NCBI GenBank assembly: GCA_051660685.1
Contig: JBOFQB010000043.1
Location: forward strand, 39,902 to 103,901
DNA length: 64,000 bases
From: JAVBSX01 sp051660685
Lineage (GTDB): Bacteria > Planctomycetota > Planctomycetia > Pirellulales > Thermoguttaceae
Reading direction: 5' to 3'
Shown here piece by piece: positions 44,331 through 52,354 of this stretch. The notes beneath the pieces were generated by a model, which did not search any database, was not told the origin of the DNA, and saw nothing but the letters and a program-made list of their open reading frames with translations. Position numbers and translations under genes: made by a program. Each line of letters starts with the position of its first letter. Position 1 is the first letter of the stretch.

Positions 44331-44790
44331 ACGCCTGAATTGTTTTTAACCAATCCAAAATGAGGTTTTATCGAAATAACTTAACTGTTGAATAAAATAG
44401 AGAATCGCAAGTAAATCGCTCAAAAACTGTCGTTGACAACCTCTTTTTCCAAGTACAACCGGAGTAATCCGTTGGAAAAAAAGATGATTGTCCCACAAAA
44501 CGTGCGTTACCGATAAGGGACGTAACGTGTGGGACTTGCGAAATTTCCGTGCAACACCAATCATGGTGATGTATTGTTGTGCGCTTGCGCATAATGCCGT
44601 TCGTTGTAGGCGGGGAGGTTTCGTATTTTGAGCGGCGTGACGTCCCTCTTCATTTTTCTTGAGCAGGGTTGCACTTCTTGTGCATTCTTTTTGACCCCGG
44701 TTTTCACCTGCCCCTTGAGCGTAATTCCGAAAATTCTACGAATTTTCTTCATTACCGCCTTTCATTTTTCACTCTTACCTTTGTACCAAA
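44331..44790. other. Gene-poor stretch with palindromes, no recognised gene
   Basis: Two short overlapping minus-strand frames (44346-44564 and 44561-44752) have no recognisable domain and no clear ribosome site. A hairpin at 44490-44535 pairs GTCCCACA/CGTTAC with GTAACG/TGTGGGAC around a bulge. It could be a decayed mobile element or an RNA leader for the downstream gene. Confidence 0.4.
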
Positions 44791-45192
44791 ATGACGATTT
44801 TTGACACGTTTTGCTTGGATGAACCGTTGCTGGAGAGTATTCAAACGGCTCTTGATGAACATGAAAAAGAACTGAAATTTCTGCTCCTTGCATTGCAAAT
44901 CGGCGGGGTTGGACCCTGGGAACAATATGACGTTGCAGATGTTTATCTGACACCGACATGGTGTCGGGTGTTCGAGCAAAAAGACGGCGAATCGTTGGAT
45001 TTGGCGAAATACTACGCTTTGATTGATTCGCCGATTGACCAAGCCCGGGTCAAAGCAGCCCGCGAAAAGTTAGTGTTGCAACCGATTGGGACGAAGTGGG
45101 CCGACACGTTCACGCTTGCTGGAAAACCAGTTCGTAGTTTCGCGCTTGTCAGCGAATCAACAACGATTATCGGGGTTGACGTGATTGGGTGA
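44791..45192 (+). CDS. Hypothetical protein, unknown family
   Basis: A 133-residue, acidic, probably cytosolic protein with no signal or membrane segment. It begins MTIFDTFCLDEPLLESIQTA and has a leucine-rich helix (EKELKFLLLALQIGG) and a C-terminal beta-rich part (RSFALVSESTTIIGVDVIG). I do not recognise the family. The clean length, the conserved-looking composition and the lack of an opposing strong frame suggest a real gene. A decayed REP half (45200-45232) follows. Confidence 0.55.
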   Translation: MTIFDTFCLDEPLLESIQTALDEHEKELKFLLLALQIGGVGPWEQYDVADVYLTPTWCRVFEQKDGESLDLAKYYALIDSPIDQARVKAAREKLVLQPIGTKWADTFTLAGKPVRSFALVSESTTIIGVDVIG

Positions 45193-45265
45193 ACAACCGC
45201 TTGCCGCGATACAACGTTTCTCGCGTAAAATGATTTGACATCCCCTTTTTTTCTCTCTTCGTTCC

Positions 45266-46204
45266 TTACGGAAAAACGGCTGCATCTTCTCCGTTGGAGG
45301 TGAAGAGCGATACAAAAACATTGGGGTCCATACTGTCCAGATGAAACCGAACCGCCCCGTCTCCGTAAAGAAACATAGCTCCTCGGTCCCGCGAATTGAC
45401 CTGATGAAAACTGAACAGCTCATTCTTGTTGCTGCAATTGAACATCTGTCGCCCCGTCGGTCCACATAAATTGTCCAACCAAACCTGTATGTCAGGATCA
45501 GCCCAATTCGTCCCCGACATCGGCTCTTTCGGCGTTACATCAGGATCACCATGTTTCCCCCCATATTCGTACTTGTAAGGACGTCCTCCACATTCAAACA
45601 ACATAAACGTGTTCGAGAGTCCGTCCCGAATCATTTCTGGTCGGACAAATCCGTCCCAATCCGGTCGCAAAAGACTCCGTTTATCCGAGCGGGGAGGTGT
45701 GACACCGATTGCCCCCAAACGTGATTGCGAAACGCGAATGTATTCACAAACCAAATAATCGGACGGAAAAAAGTCCACAATCGTTTGACTGCTCGTTGTT
45801 GAACGACAGCGACGTTCGGAAGGAGCATCCGGGCAAATATAAAGTGGAATCCAAGTCTGTCTGACCGGACGATTAACCGTTGCTTGCCAATTCACGGAAA
45901 AATTGTACTCCCCCCAAATGTCATTGTATTCGATATAGGGCAACAAAAATGTGAAAAGACAATGCTGGATCGTCCGGGTCGGATTGACAAGCTCGGCTTT
46001 GGTTTTAGAAGGAGGAAAAGAGTCCTTGACTTCAAGATACTGATGTATTGCAACCCCGATTCGCCGCATGTTACTCATACATTGAATACGACGCGCTGAA
46101 TTCCGGGCTGCAAAAACAGCGGGAAGTAACAGACCAAGCAAAAGAGTTACAATGGAAATGACGACAACCAGTTCAATGAGGGTAAAACCAGAATGTCTCG
46201 TCAT
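45266..46204 (-). CDS. DUF1559-family pseudopilin-like protein
   Basis: About 312 residues. The prepilin leader MTRHSGFTLIELVVVISIVT with Gly6-Phe7 cleavage is followed by AARNSARRIQCMSNMRRIGV, the hallmark of the planctomycete-expanded DUF1559 family. The C-terminus (SFHQVNSRDRGAMFLYGDGA, then VRFHLDSMDPNVFVSLFT) is the usual His-x9-DG region. The role is unknown; exported surface or pilus-like structures are suspected. The ATG at 46204 lies two bases after the TGA of the flavodoxin-like gene, indicating an operon. This is the strongest phylum marker in the window. Confidence 0.92.
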   Translation of the reverse strand: MTRHSGFTLIELVVVISIVTLLLGLLLPAVFAARNSARRIQCMSNMRRIGVAIHQYLEVKDSFPPSKTKAELVNPTRTIQHCLFTFLLPYIEYNDIWGEYNFSVNWQATVNRPVRQTWIPLYICPDAPSERRCRSTTSSQTIVDFFPSDYLVCEYIRVSQSRLGAIGVTPPRSDKRSLLRPDWDGFVRPEMIRDGLSNTFMLFECGGRPYKYEYGGKHGDPDVTPKEPMSGTNWADPDIQVWLDNLCGPTGRQMFNCSNKNELFSFHQVNSRDRGAMFLYGDGAVRFHLDSMDPNVFVSLFTSNGEDAAVFP

Positions 46205-46206
46205 TT

Positions 46207-46776
46207 TCACCCCCGGATTTTTTTCAGCAACCAAGACATGTTCTGCCCCAATTTCTGAACAATCTGGATTCCTTCTTCATCATTCTGAACGTCACCTTTT
46301 CCGAGTCCGAATGCAACATTCCAATAGGAGGAACCGGGGATAATCATTTCGTTAATCAAAAAGAAATAATTAAGCTGCGCAAAGGTAAAATTAGCACCTG
46401 CACGTCGTGCAACCGCAATGGAAGCACCGACTTTTCGGGCGAACGGATTACCGTTCATCCGGGCAACAAATCCGGCCCGATCAAGCAGGGACATCATATT
46501 GGGGGTTGCAGAGCCGAAGTAGACGGGAGAACCGAGGAGCAAACCGTCCGCTTCAAGCATTTTACCATACAGCAGGTCAAAATTCGGGTCCTTCTGTATA
46601 CATTTTGGAACACCTTTACAACCGTAACAGGCGAGACAAGTTTTGACCGGGAGATCGGCGAGCGAGAGAAATTCCGTTTCGATCCCTTCTTCACCAATCA
46701 CCTCAAGTGCCGTCTTAATTGCAATTGTCGTATTACCATCTTTGCGCGGACTGCCGGAAATGCCAAGAACCTTCAT
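46207..46776 (-). CDS. Flavodoxin-like NAD(P)H:FMN reductase / iron-sulfur flavoprotein family
   Basis: A 189-residue protein beginning MKVLGISGSPRKDGNTTIAI, the FMN phosphate-binding loop of the NADPH-dependent FMN reductase family. CLACYGCKGVPKCIQKD (48-64) is the compact Cys motif of iron-sulfur flavoproteins, and GSPVYFGSATPNMMSLLDR follows. It probably shuttles electrons in the cytosol. It is translationally close to the DUF1559 gene. A G-rich GGGAATAGGGG tract lies just upstream of the start. Confidence 0.88.
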   Translation of the reverse strand: MKVLGISGSPRKDGNTTIAIKTALEVIGEEGIETEFLSLADLPVKTCLACYGCKGVPKCIQKDPNFDLLYGKMLEADGLLLGSPVYFGSATPNMMSLLDRAGFVARMNGNPFARKVGASIAVARRAGANFTFAQLNYFFLINEMIIPGSSYWNVAFGLGKGDVQNDEEGIQIVQKLGQNMSWLLKKIRG

Positions 46777-46782
46777 TGTAGG

Positions 46783-46834
46783 GAATAGGGAATAGGGGTT
46801 GGGGGATAGGGGGTTAGGGATTAGGACGGGTTGA
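46783..46834. repeat. GGGATA-type G-rich tract
   Basis: GGGAATAGGGAATAGGGGTTG continued by GGGGGATAGGGGGTTAGGGA contains about seven G-runs directly upstream of the minus-strand reductase start. On the coding strand it is therefore C-rich. Confidence 0.85.
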
Positions 46835-46883
46835 GGGGTTAAACGTCAATCCGTTTTGTAGTCCCGTAGGGACGACCTTTTTG

Positions 46884-46962
46884 TAGCCCAGTGCAAGGGA
46901 GCAACGCGACCGCAGCTCTGGGTTCAAGGTTGCACAAAAAAACCGAGCTGCGTAGCTGCGAC
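46884..46962. repeat. Palindromic repeats at the 3' flank of the tyrosine transposase
   Basis: GTAGCCCAGTGCAAGGGAGC and GCAGCTCTGGGTTC (partner of 50907-50952) are followed by GAGCTGCGTAGCTGCGACCT. The last stem abuts the transposase stop codon. Confidence 0.8.
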
Positions 46963-47415
46963 CTAATCAAATACATACTTCTCATCATACGGCACATTAA
47001 ACTTTTCCAAAAATTCAATGTATTCCTCACGAAAAGTCTTGGTTCGGTGATGTTCTTTCTGACCCAAAATATATCGATAAACCGACTCGACCTGCGAATG
47101 AGAACAGGAAAATGCACCATACCCGGTCTGCCATTGAAACCGTCCGGCAACCATTTTTTTGTCATTTATCAATTTGGACGTACCTGCTTTCACATCCCGC
47201 ATGATGTCAGAGATGGACACGGAGGGATTCAGCGCAAACAACAGGTGCACATGATCCGACATTCCGCCGAGTGCGAGGAGTTTCATCTGGCGTTCACGGA
47301 TGATTCCGCCAATGTATTTATGAATTTCCACCTCGTGTTCAGCAGGGATAAATGCACCTCGTCGATATACAGCAAAAACGGCATGAATATAAATCTGCGA
47401 ATAGGTGTTTGCCAT
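46963..47415 (-). CDS. REP-associated / IS200-like tyrosine (Y1) transposase
   Basis: A 150-residue single-domain Y1 HUH transposase. The HUH motif is GMSDHVHLLFAL (His55, His57) and the catalytic tyrosine is Tyr115 in YRYILGQKEHH. GRFQWQTGYGAFSCS is a typical conserved middle segment. Such enzymes nick single-stranded DNA at hairpins. No tnpB partner is present. Short palindromes with the sequence AGGTCGCAGCTACGCAGCT flank both ends (46941-46962 and 47433-47458), and the TAG stop is the first part of one of them, which fits the RAYT/REP arrangement better than a free IS200. Confidence 0.9.
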   Translation of the reverse strand: MANTYSQIYIHAVFAVYRRGAFIPAEHEVEIHKYIGGIIRERQMKLLALGGMSDHVHLLFALNPSVSISDIMRDVKAGTSKLINDKKMVAGRFQWQTGYGAFSCSHSQVESVYRYILGQKEHHRTKTFREEYIEFLEKFNVPYDEKYVFD

Positions 47416-47432
47416 ATCTTATCATTAGGTTC

Positions 47433-47458
47433 ATTAGGTCGCAGCTACGCAGCTACGA
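47433..47458. repeat. REP palindrome at the 5' flank of the tyrosine transposase
   Basis: TTAGGTCGCAGCTACGCAGC then TACGAC, an inverted partner of the stem at the transposase 3' end. The same stem recurs near 54160-54180. Confidence 0.85.
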
Positions 47459-47519
47459 CTCACGATCCCAATGTGGTTCTCCCCCCCTATTCCCAATCCC
47501 CTATATCCTATCCCCTACA

Positions 47520-49013
47520 CTAACTGCGTCGTCGACGTCGGGATGTTCCGCCGCCTCCTCCTCCATTCGAACCCGTAAACGGATCGAAGACCCCTTGTTG
47601 CGCAACACTGCTCTCATAGAACCCGTCTTCATCCGGCATGACCGGGGGATTTTCATCCCAAGAACTCGGTCCTCCTTCGGGCATGCAACGATAACCTTCT
47701 GCAACCGCTGTATCCCAATCAATCACTTTCCCGGAAAACGCCGCCATTCTACCCAAAACCGCTGTCATCGTCGATGCAGCCGCATACCAACCATCATTTT
47801 GCGGTTTGTCATTACGAATCGAGTTGACCAAAACATCATGCTCCCATTGATAAGGTCCTTTGACCGCTTTTTCCGCATTGTTCCAGATGTTCTTGCCCTT
47901 GTAATCATTCAACCAACCGGGACCGCCAAAACCTTTGGTTCCGTGAACGAATTCCGTCACGCTGTCCCAACAATTGCGAATGTGACGACATTGACTGAAC
48001 ATATTGGTTCCGTCTTCAAAGGTGTATTCAACAAAGAAGTGGTCCCATGCTTGACCGAGACGGAAGAAAGCGTCTTTGTTTGCCGAATACCACTTCCACC
48101 ATTCCGCTTTATCGGAATACGGCGGGGCGGATCGCAACAGCGATTCGGGTCCAGCTTTGCATTGACGACCCCCTTGAGCGTTTGCGGAAACGGGATGAAA
48201 CATTTTGTCCCCTTTTCCATGTGCCCAAAGACCAATGTCAAGATTGTGAACATGTTGTTCGCAAATGTTATCCCCGCACAACCAGACAAAGTGATACCAG
48301 TTTCTCATCTGGTATTCCATCTCCGTTTCGTTCTTTTCACGCGGTTTGCACCAAATACCTCCACCATTCCAATAAACGCGGGAATAGGTGACATCACCAA
48401 TTGCTCCGTCATGAATCTGCTTCATCCAGTTGACATACTGCGGTTCATAATGTCGCTGCAAACCAACACAAACCTTGAGATTCTTTTCGTCGGCAAGACG
48501 GTTTGTTTCCTGAACATGTCGGAATCCAGGTGCATCTGTAAAGAGCGGTTTTTCCATGAAAACATGGACACCTTTATCGATTGCATAACGATAGTGGAAA
48601 GGTCGGAAACCCGGGGTCGTTGCAATGACGACCTGATCGCCCGGTTTCAGACAATCAATTGCCTTTTTATAAGCGTCAAAACCGCCAAAAACGCGGTCGG
48701 CGGGGAGATCAATCTTTCCTTCGTAATCTCCGCTTTCTCCTTCACTGCGCAACATATCGGCTGCACCTTTTGCAGCTCCTTCAAAAGCGTCGGCAACGGA
48801 AACGACTTTCACATTGTCTTTGACTTGCAGACGGTCCATGATTGCCCCTCGACCGCGACCTCCACAACCGATCAAGGCGATCTGGATGAGGTCATCTCCG
48901 GCTGCATTAGCAGCTCGGGCAATGCTGAGATTTCCGGCAAGTCCGACACCGGCTGCAACCATGCCGCTCTTTTTCAAAAAGTCTCTTCGGGTACTCGTTT
49001 GTTTCTGACTCAT
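47520..49013 (-). CDS. TAT-exported Gfo/Idh/MocA-family oxidoreductase
   Basis: A 497-residue protein beginning MSQKQTSTRRDFLKKSGMVA, a twin-arginine leader (RRDFLK). The NAD(P)-binding region reads IALIGCGGRGRGAIMDRL, followed by the family signature VHVFMEKPLFTDAPGFRHV. The C-terminal half is typical of planctomycete Gfo/Idh/MocA proteins. These enzymes oxidise or reduce sugars and polyols; this one acts outside the cytoplasm and carries its cofactor through TAT export. The tail is a Gly run followed by Arg-rich TSRRRRRS. AAGGAG lies 11 bases before the ATG. Confidence 0.92.
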   Translation of the reverse strand: MSQKQTSTRRDFLKKSGMVAAGVGLAGNLSIARAANAAGDDLIQIALIGCGGRGRGAIMDRLQVKDNVKVVSVADAFEGAAKGAADMLRSEGESGDYEGKIDLPADRVFGGFDAYKKAIDCLKPGDQVVIATTPGFRPFHYRYAIDKGVHVFMEKPLFTDAPGFRHVQETNRLADEKNLKVCVGLQRHYEPQYVNWMKQIHDGAIGDVTYSRVYWNGGGIWCKPREKNETEMEYQMRNWYHFVWLCGDNICEQHVHNLDIGLWAHGKGDKMFHPVSANAQGGRQCKAGPESLLRSAPPYSDKAEWWKWYSANKDAFFRLGQAWDHFFVEYTFEDGTNMFSQCRHIRNCWDSVTEFVHGTKGFGGPGWLNDYKGKNIWNNAEKAVKGPYQWEHDVLVNSIRNDKPQNDGWYAAASTMTAVLGRMAAFSGKVIDWDTAVAEGYRCMPEGGPSSWDENPPVMPDEDGFYESSVAQQGVFDPFTGSNGGGGGGTSRRRRRS

Positions 49014-49183
49014 AACTCAATAAGCTCCTTAAAATGGTAAAAACAAGTAATTTACACAGATTTTATACAATTAGATGAACTGCGACACTGAATGGTGTCC
49101 GACTAATCCCCGACTATATCAGTTACCTGAACAATATGCAATCAATCGGAAAAAATTTTCATCATTTCCCCGTTTTGCCCCCA

Positions 49184-49352
49184 GAGTGCTAACAAGTTTG
49201 GTTTTGCAATTTGAACCGAGCCGGGTTGGACGGATTTGTTTTTACCACGAAACACACAAAAGACACGAAAAACCGTATTTTGTGAGATTTTCGTGATTTT
49301 CGTGGTTCAAAAATGAAAATTGCTCCTTTTCGCGGAACTTGTTTGCGGACTG
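49184..49352. repeat. MITE-like element, ~170 bp (copy d)
   Basis: Starts AGTGCTAACAAGTTTGG, ends AACTTGTTTGCGGACTGG; the interior matches copy a (CACGAAACACACAAAAGAC, then TTTTCGTGGTTCAAAAATG). Confidence 0.85.
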
Positions 49353-49412
49353 GTTTTGCCCCGTTTTCCTCTTTTCACCCCCTTCCCCCCTTTTTTCTCT
49401 CTCCTCCCTTTT

Positions 49413-50567
49413 TCATTTTTGGGGGATCGTTTCACCGTTTTTGGACGATTGCCGATTGCCAAATTCGCGTGAATACTGTTCGTATTCCGTTTGAATCTGC
49501 TCGGTTTCCAACGAGTTCTCGTGTATCCAGATTCGATAGTGCAGTTGGATTGGTTCTCCCGGTTGAAATGTTTTTCCGTTGACTCCGGGCCAACCAACAC
49601 AAAGTGGACCGTAATATCGGGTCAACCAAGTTGGGGGAAAGTCAGGATGAGTCGGGGGAACGAAGATAACGGCCCCACTTCGTTGCTCGGATTCGCCGAA
49701 TCGGGACGTAAAATCAGCCCATTCAAGAGGTGTTTCGGACAAATCCCCGACTGCAACCCCTTGCGGGACGGTGATTGTTGTCTCTCGGGAATAGGGACGA
49801 AACCGGACCGTCAGACCTCCATAAGATTTTCCTTCTGCACCTCGTAAAGTGATTGGTCCTTTAAGGGGTATCCAAGTGAATTCAAGGTCAATGGAACGGG
49901 TTTTGCCCAAAATCGGGTCCTCTTGGGTCGGTCCCGTCTTGATTGTGACCAACTCCGACATGATCTTTTCAGGAGAGATGACGTTGGGACTCTCAGTGTC
50001 ATTTGTCATGTTTTTCACCGTCATGTTTTCCCCCTTCTTTTCAAGAAACCAACCGTTTTCGACAGAAAGAGTTGCAACGTCTTCGGTCGTGTTTTGATCG
50101 ATCCAACGAACGAATTGTTGTTTGATCCCCTTATCTTCCCAAAGACTCAGGTCAACCTGATTTCCGTCTGTCTCTTCCATTCCAACATGCGGCCAAGTCC
50201 AAAAAACACCATGATGATGATAATGGTCGGTCGGAAAATCATCCGTCAACACCTCTCCCCTGATTCCGTAAAGAGGGTGAATATAGCAACTGCGGATTCG
50301 TCGGGAATCCTGTTCGGGAACATGTTCCCCGGTTTTGAACCCAAAAACATACGTCCAAACCGGCTGATTCTTTTCCAACAGCGTGATTGTCGTATTGTTC
50401 TCCCTCTGAAATTGAAAACCATTTGGGCAATCCGATTGTCCATGTAGGCCTGAACCGAGAAGAAGGAGACAAAACGAGAGCAACAGGCACAAAAACGGGT
50501 TGAAACGGAATGGTTGGAAAAAACGACGGGGCCGATTGAGTAAATCTTGGGTTCCAGTTGAAAACAT
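49413..50567 (-). CDS. Secreted DUF6807 (PmoA-like) protein
   Basis: About 384 residues from the ATG at 50567. A signal peptide (LCLLLSFCLLLLGSGLHGQ) is followed by the DUF6807 hallmark IHPLYGIRGEVLTDDFPTDH, then YHHHGVFWTWPHVG. Databases sometimes label this family methane oxygenase PmoA, which is misleading; it is unrelated to the membrane monooxygenase and its function is unknown. It is common next to Gfo/Idh/MocA oxidoreductases in Planctomycetota, and one lies about 400 bp downstream here, so a role in extracytoplasmic sugar processing is plausible. Confidence 0.85.
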   Translation of the reverse strand: MFSTGTQDLLNRPRRFFQPFRFNPFLCLLLSFCLLLLGSGLHGQSDCPNGFQFQRENNTTITLLEKNQPVWTYVFGFKTGEHVPEQDSRRIRSCYIHPLYGIRGEVLTDDFPTDHYHHHGVFWTWPHVGMEETDGNQVDLSLWEDKGIKQQFVRWIDQNTTEDVATLSVENGWFLEKKGENMTVKNMTNDTESPNVISPEKIMSELVTIKTGPTQEDPILGKTRSIDLEFTWIPLKGPITLRGAEGKSYGGLTVRFRPYSRETTITVPQGVAVGDLSETPLEWADFTSRFGESEQRSGAVIFVPPTHPDFPPTWLTRYYGPLCVGWPGVNGKTFQPGEPIQLHYRIWIHENSLETEQIQTEYEQYSREFGNRQSSKNGETIPQK

Positions 50568-50582
50568 GATAACACTTTGCCG

Positions 50583-51075
50583 ATGAGAGCATTTCAAAAA
50601 GGGGTATACATATTGCGAGTATTGCACGTTTTTTGGCGTCAGAAATTTTGTGTGTCCTGAAATTCAAGGACAGCATCTCTTAACAGTGGAGCAGGGTCAT
50701 TGTTGCAATCTCTTAGCTGCATAGCAGCGACATTATTGTAGCCCGGGGTGAAGCGCAGCGAAACCCCGGGTTAGGTGCTGCGTGTTTCCCCGTTTAGCCG
50801 AGGAACAACGTTCCGCGCGTATTGAAATCACAGAACGCGCGATACGTTGTATCGCGGCTAAACATTAGGTCGCTCCGACGGAGCTTGTTTTGTTGGGGGG
50901 ACGCTCAACCCGGGGTTGCGGTCGCGTTGCTCCCTTCACCCCGGGCTACAATAGGGTCGCCGCTATGCGGCTACAAAAGAACACCTTAACACTTCAAAAG
51001 GGACCGAGATGAGCATTTCAAAAAAAGGGGTATACACCGTTCACGTTTTTTTGGCATTTAACACACAAGGACAAT
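50583..51075. repeat. Repeat cluster between divergent genes (direct duplication, CCCGGG palindromes, 117-bp repeat)
   Basis: The ~750-bp gap between the DUF6807 gene and the HD-GYP gene contains a direct duplication: GCATTTCAAAAAGGGGTATA at about 50589 and GCATTTCAAAAAAAGGGGTA at about 51013. Between them lie GTAGCCCGGGGTGAAGCGCA... (50734-50773), the second perfect copy of the 117-bp repeat (50778-50894, REP core 50792-50863) and an inverted partner (50907-50952). Two CGCTATGC-type stems lie at about 50700-50722 and 50955-50975. The last 240 bp before 51320 hold no recognised element. Confidence 0.85.
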
Positions 51076-51319
51076 CTAGTGTGTGAGATGAACAGTGATT
51101 TTGGAAATGCGTTAAAATAATTCGATAAAAAAAGGATGATATAGGCAATCTTGTCTTGCATTGTGAAAAGTTTTATGGAATAATACAAGTCCTTGAAAAA
51201 AGTTTTGAGGCATTTCAGCAACTGTCGCTGTGTTGTATTCCCTGTCCTGATCGTGTCGTGACGTATCCTTTGGTGCTGACTTTACATCTTGTGACCTTGT
51301 TATAGAAAGACAAAATACC

Positions 51320-52330
51320 ATGCAAGTTTTGGTAGTCGATGATAGTAAGCTCGTATTATTGGCGTTAAAAGGGTTGTTGACTGAAGCGGGTTATGAGGTC
51401 TTGACCGCGACGAACGGATATGAAGCGCTTGAGGTCCTGCGACACACCCCCTGTCGTTTGGTCATCTCCGATTGGGAAATGCCCGTCATGAGCGGTGTTG
51501 AACTCTGTTCGGCAATCCGTAATCAGGAATTATCCGGTTATGTCTACTTCATTCTTCTCACCTCTCATGGTGCTCTTGAAGAAAAAGTCGAGGGATTGGG
51601 AGGAGGGGCGGACGATTTTATCACCAAACCGTATTCTCCCGAAGAAGTTTTGGCCCGAATTCGGTCGGGGGAACGGATTCTTGCCCTTGAAACCCGCGAT
51701 GTCGCCATTTTTGCGCTTGCCAAACTCGCCGAATCCCGCGATTCAGATACAGGTGCTCATCTCGAACGGGTTCAGCATTATTGTCGTTGTTTGGCCCAAC
51801 AATTGGCTTCTTGTGATCGGCATAATGGTGTCATTGACGCCGATTTCGTCCGACTGATTTTCCTAACCAGTCCGTTGCACGATATTGGCAAGGTTGGTAT
51901 TCCTGACGCAATCCTGTTGAAACCGGGTCGTTTGGATACCGCAGAGTTTGAAGTCATGAAATCGCACACCAAAATTGGGGCCGACACGCTTGGAGCAGCC
52001 CTTGAGAAGTTTCCCGGGGTCTCTTTTTTGACAATGGCGCGAGATATTGCGGCAACGCATCATGAACGATTTGACGGGGCCGGTTATCCTAACGGACTGT
52101 CCGGGCAGGACATTCCGCTGTGTGGTCGGATCATTGCATTAGCGGATGTTTATGACGCTTTGACATCAAAAAGGGTTTATAAACCGGCATTTACACATGA
52201 AGCGGCAAAGGACATCGTGTTGGAAGGATCAGGTTTACACTTTGACCCCGATATTGTCAACGCTTTTCTCGCCCGCGAAGAACAGTTCCTTGCAATTCAC
52301 GAACGATTTCAGGAAGAGGTCACTTCCTAA
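51320..52330 (+). CDS. Response regulator with HD-GYP output domain
   Basis: A 336-residue protein. The receiver domain (1-120) has acidic pocket Asp7/Asp8, phospho-acceptor Asp51 in LVISDWEMPVMSG and Lys103 in FITKPY. The HD-GYP domain follows with PLHDIGKVGIPD (His187-Asp188) and HHERFDGAGYPNGLSGQDIP (GYP at 255-257). HD-GYP domains hydrolyse cyclic di-GMP, so this is a phosphorylation-controlled c-di-GMP phosphodiesterase. No histidine kinase is adjacent. The next gene begins 24 bp downstream. Confidence 0.95.
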   Translation: MQVLVVDDSKLVLLALKGLLTEAGYEVLTATNGYEALEVLRHTPCRLVISDWEMPVMSGVELCSAIRNQELSGYVYFILLTSHGALEEKVEGLGGGADDFITKPYSPEEVLARIRSGERILALETRDVAIFALAKLAESRDSDTGAHLERVQHYCRCLAQQLASCDRHNGVIDADFVRLIFLTSPLHDIGKVGIPDAILLKPGRLDTAEFEVMKSHTKIGADTLGAALEKFPGVSFLTMARDIAATHHERFDGAGYPNGLSGQDIPLCGRIIALADVYDALTSKRVYKPAFTHEAAKDIVLEGSGLHFDPDIVNAFLAREEQFLAIHERFQEEVTS

Positions 52331-52354
52331 TCCCCTTCATTGCCCCACGTTGTC

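Noticed and set aside
47352..49040. Long open frame (562 codons) on the plus strand
   Set aside because: It is antisense to the Gfo/Idh/MocA gene, whose protein has clear TAT and Rossmann motifs; the antisense translation is Arg/Cys/Phe-rich with no domain.
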